In this document: positions 61,926-64,000 of the stretch, in pieces
Position numbering within the stretch: position 1 is the stretch's first letter
Layout of the letters: each line of letters begins with the position of its first letter
From: JADJPO01 sp963825645
Lineage (GTDB): Bacteria > Actinomycetota > Actinomycetes > Actinomycetales > Kineosporiaceae
Assembly (NCBI GenBank): GCA_963825645.1
Contig: CAWGTT010000002.1
Span: 1,018,599-1,082,598 of the forward strand
DNA: 64,000 nt
Direction of reading: 5' to 3'
Translations under genes and position numbers: made by a program
The notes under the pieces: generated by a model
Told to the model about the DNA's origin: nothing
Databases searched by the model: none
The model's input: only the letters and a program-made list of their open reading frames with translations

Positions 61926-62008
61926 TTCGTTCTCGTTCGCCGAAGGTCCCGCACCAGCGCGGCGTGGGGGCGGTACTGCGGCATGACCGCCCCCACGCCG
62001 ACGTCAGC

Positions 62009-62356
62009 TCACATCGTGGTCGGCGGCGCCGGGACGGAGGCGGCCCAGGACTTGCCCTGCGTGCCTTCGGACGGGGTCCCGTTGCCACCGAACAAGTACG
62101 TGCTCGCCCAGGACTTGCCCTGCGTGCCTTCGGACGGGGTCCCGTTGCCACCGAACAAGTACGTGCTCGCCCAGGACTTGCCCTGCGGCTGGAGCAGGTC
62201 GCCGAGCTTGTCGCCCAGCCCGGACACCACCGACAGGCCACCCAGGGCCAGGGACAGGGCGAGCACCGCACCGGTCACGGTGCGCCGGGCCCGACGGCTG
62301 CGGGCCCCCGCCGGGGCCGTGGTCTTCTCGGAGCTGTTGTGTGCGAAGGGGGCCAT
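62009..62356 (-). CDS. Secreted repeat peptide
   Basis: A 115-residue protein. ATG 62356 gives MAPFAHNSS, a basic stretch (ARSRRARR), one hydrophobic helix (about 27-45, VTGAVLALSLALGGLSVV) and then a short exported part. This contains two exact copies of a 21-residue unit (GKSWASTYLFGGNGTPSEGT plus Q) and a third partial copy, GKSWA. The unit is Gly/Ser/Thr-rich with one Trp and one Tyr. No family is recognised; it could be a structural or surface peptide, or a substrate of exported proteases. Confidence 0.7.
   Translation of the reverse strand: MAPFAHNSSEKTTAPAGARSRRARRTVTGAVLALSLALGGLSVVSGLGDKLGDLLQPQGKSWASTYLFGGNGTPSEGTQGKSWASTYLFGGNGTPSEGTQGKSWAASVPAPPTTM
62044..62188. repeat. Perfect 63-bp tandem repeats in the secreted peptide gene
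   Basis: CCCAGGACTTGCC starts at 62044, 62107 and 62170, giving two complete identical 63-bp units and a 19-base partial third. The period is 21 codons, so copy-number change keeps the frame. Confidence 0.9.
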
Positions 62357-62603
62357 CTCAGATCCTGCCTGCCTTTCCCTTACGTGGACGCTGCGGGTGC
62401 AGTCGTGCTCTGTAACGACAGTGGCAGGAATCAACGGCCAGTAACAGACTGTGGCTGTTCAACCACCCGATGCGACGAAGACATCACCGGAATGGCCGCC
62501 GCGCGGCGGCCGATCTCACGTCTTGGAGCTGTTCCGCTGCAGCGGTGGCTCTGCGTGTGCGCCGTTCGGGTGTCACCCGTCCGGCAGCGTGCGCCGCCCG
62601 GGC

Positions 62604-64000
62604 TCAGCGTCCGACCCGGACCACCTCGGCGAGCGCGGCGGCCCGCGGGCTGGTGCGCAAACACGTCCTCGAGCAGCATCGGTGCGCCGTCCGGGCCGGT
62701 CAGCGGCACCCGCCAGTTCGGATACTCGTCGACGGTGCCCGGCTGGTTCTGGGTGCGCCGGTCCCCCACTGCGTCGGTGAGCGCGACGCAGAGCAGGCGG
62801 GCCGGCGTCCAGGTCAGGAACCGGTGCAGCGCGGTGACCATCTCCTCGATCCCGGCGTCGTCGGCCAGCGCGCCGCGGCGGCGCAGCTCGTCCAGCCAGG
62901 CCGTCCGCTCGGCGTCGTCCACGGCCAGCTCCTCGTCCAACGGGCGGGTGAGCAGTCCCAGCTCGTGGCGCAGGCGCACGTGGTCACCGGCAAGGTAACC
63001 AGCGGTCGGGGGGAGGTCGTGGGTGGTCACCGAGGCCATGCAGTACTCCCGCCACGCCTCGGGCCGCAGCGGCCCACCACCGCCGTCGTAGTCGAGCTCG
63101 AACCACAGGATCGAGGTGCCGAGAAGGCCACGTTCGCGCAGGTGGGTCCGGCGGCCGGCTCCACCGTGCCCAGGTCCTCACCGATCACCACCGCGCCGGC
63201 CCGATGGGCCTCCAGCGCCAGGATGCCGACCAGCGCCTGGTCGTAGCGCACGTACGTTCCGTCGGTGGGCGGTGCACCCTCCGGGATCCACCACAGCCGG
63301 AACAGCCCGATGATGTGGTCGACGCGTACCCCGCCGGCGTGCCGCAGGACCGTCGAGACCAGGTCCCGGAACGGCGCGTAGGACTGCTCGGCCAGCCGGT
63401 CCGGTCGCCACGGTGGTTGTGCCCAGGTCTGCCCGGACTGGTTGTAGGCGTCCGGCGGGGCACCGACGGCGACACCGCGGGCGAAGACGTCCTGCAGCGC
63501 CCAGGCGTCCGCGCCGTCCGGGTGCACGCCGACCGCCAGGTCGTGCATCACTCCGATCGACATGCCCGAGCGCCGGGCCAGCGACTGGGCCGCGGCCAGC
63601 TGATCGTCGAGCAGCCACTGCAACCAGGAGTGGAAGTCGACCCGGTCCCGGTGCTCCTCCCGGAAGCCCCGCACCGCCGGCGAATCAGGATGGTGCAGCT
63701 CGGCCGGCCACTGGCGGGTCTTCGACCCGTGCACCTCGGCCAGTGCGCACCAGGTCGCATAGTCCTCCAGGCCGCGGCCCTCTCGACGCCGGTAGGCCGC
63801 GTAGGCCAGTTCACGCCCGGCGCTGCGTGGAACCTTGTACACCACCGACAACGCCGCTTGTTTGGCACGCCACACGGCGTCCCGGTCGACCACGTCCTGC
63901 CCGTCCAGGCAGGCCCTTACGTCGTCGCGCAGCTTCGCGATCCTGCGGCGGTCGGCGGGGCTCAGGTCGACGAACTCGGCGACCTGCTCGACGCGCAGAT
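62604..64000 (-). pseudogene. malQ: 4-alpha-glucanotransferase gene, frameshifted, 5' end beyond window
   Basis: A GH77 amylomaltase. The frame is open through base 64000, so the N-terminus lies outside. Visible segments are AQPPWRPDRLAEQSY, VRVDHIIGLFRLWWIP (catalytic nucleophile region), VVIGEDLGTVEP (acid/base Glu) and, after a frameshift at about 63150, SVTTHDLPPTAGYLAGD and WRVPLTGPDG. The missing base is in a GCCGCCGGACC run. A second indel in a GGG near 62648 shifts the last residues; correcting it gives an ordinary ending AALAEVVRVGR with stop at 62604. Both shifts are in homopolymers, so assembly error is possible. Confidence 0.8.

Noticed and set aside
60399..62444. 681-codon plus-strand ORF across the GGDEF and AhpD genes
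   Set aside because: It runs antisense through three convincing genes and consists of His/Arg/Gly-rich sequence with no domain.

Overview
The window is high-GC DNA with GTG starts, 4-bp stop/start overlaps and families typical of Actinomycetota (WYL and IclR regulators, CHAT and S8 proteases, Mo-hydroxylases, an IS1634 relic). A filamentous or soil actinobacterium such as a Pseudonocardia-like or Geodermatophilus-like lineage would fit, but the genus cannot be fixed from sequence alone. I found no rRNA, tRNA or CRISPR array.

Layout. 0.2-8 kb: a voltage-gated-type K+ channel, a PD-(D/E)XK-like protein and a very large repetitive FN3/LamG surface protein. 7.7-12.7 kb: a 38-aa Cys-rich protein under a CsoR-like palindrome, a broken phospholipase D gene, an exported EEP-family phosphodiesterase and a type I CoA-transferase. 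12.9-15.1 kb: a YihS-like sugar isomerase coupled to a PfkB kinase. 15.1-31.9 kb: a divergent catabolic locus. The minus arm holds AllH-, FdrA- and AllG-like proteins; the plus arm holds a three-subunit Mo-hydroxylase, CoxG, a nitrilase-family amidase, HyuA/HyuB, a CaiB-type CoA-transferase, carbamate kinase and a cyanuric amidohydrolase/barbiturase-family enzyme. The arms share an intergenic region with three copies of a 17-bp repeat. The gene set suggests an energy-conserving oxidative pyrimidine (or related cyclic ureide) pathway in which a carbamoyl group leaves as carbamoyl phosphate and yields ATP.

31.9-48.2 kb is a patchwork: a WYL regulator with its DUF6855-like partner, an IS1634 relic joined to a DJ-1/PfpI gene, an isochorismatase, an ArsR/CDF metal-efflux pair, small enzymes, an ECF sigma factor coupled to a membrane WD40 protein, a flavoprotein disulfide reductase, and an IclR regulator facing a MIP18-like protein and an amidohydrolase.

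48.2-55.4 kb, reading leftward: ECF sigma, probable anti-sigma, TPR-CHAT protease and exported subtilisin, all translationally coupled. Downstream of them is a chimeric S8-GGDEF-EAL open frame. 55.5-59 kb, reading rightward: a 44-aa Ser/Lys/Gly/Cys peptide gene, a strong hairpin, an ABC exporter, a degenerate Ser/Thr kinase and a 53-aa Phd-type antitoxin; this looks like a peptide production/export cassette. 59-64 kb: a lipoprotein, a membrane GGDEF protein, an AhpD-like protein under another GGGTAT-type palindrome, a secreted protein with perfect 63-bp repeats, and a frameshifted malQ running off the window end.

Several genes in the patchwork are broken (PLD, GNAT, IS1634, EAL, malQ), so parts of the window look like decaying accessory DNA; single-base indels in homopolymers could also be assembly errors.
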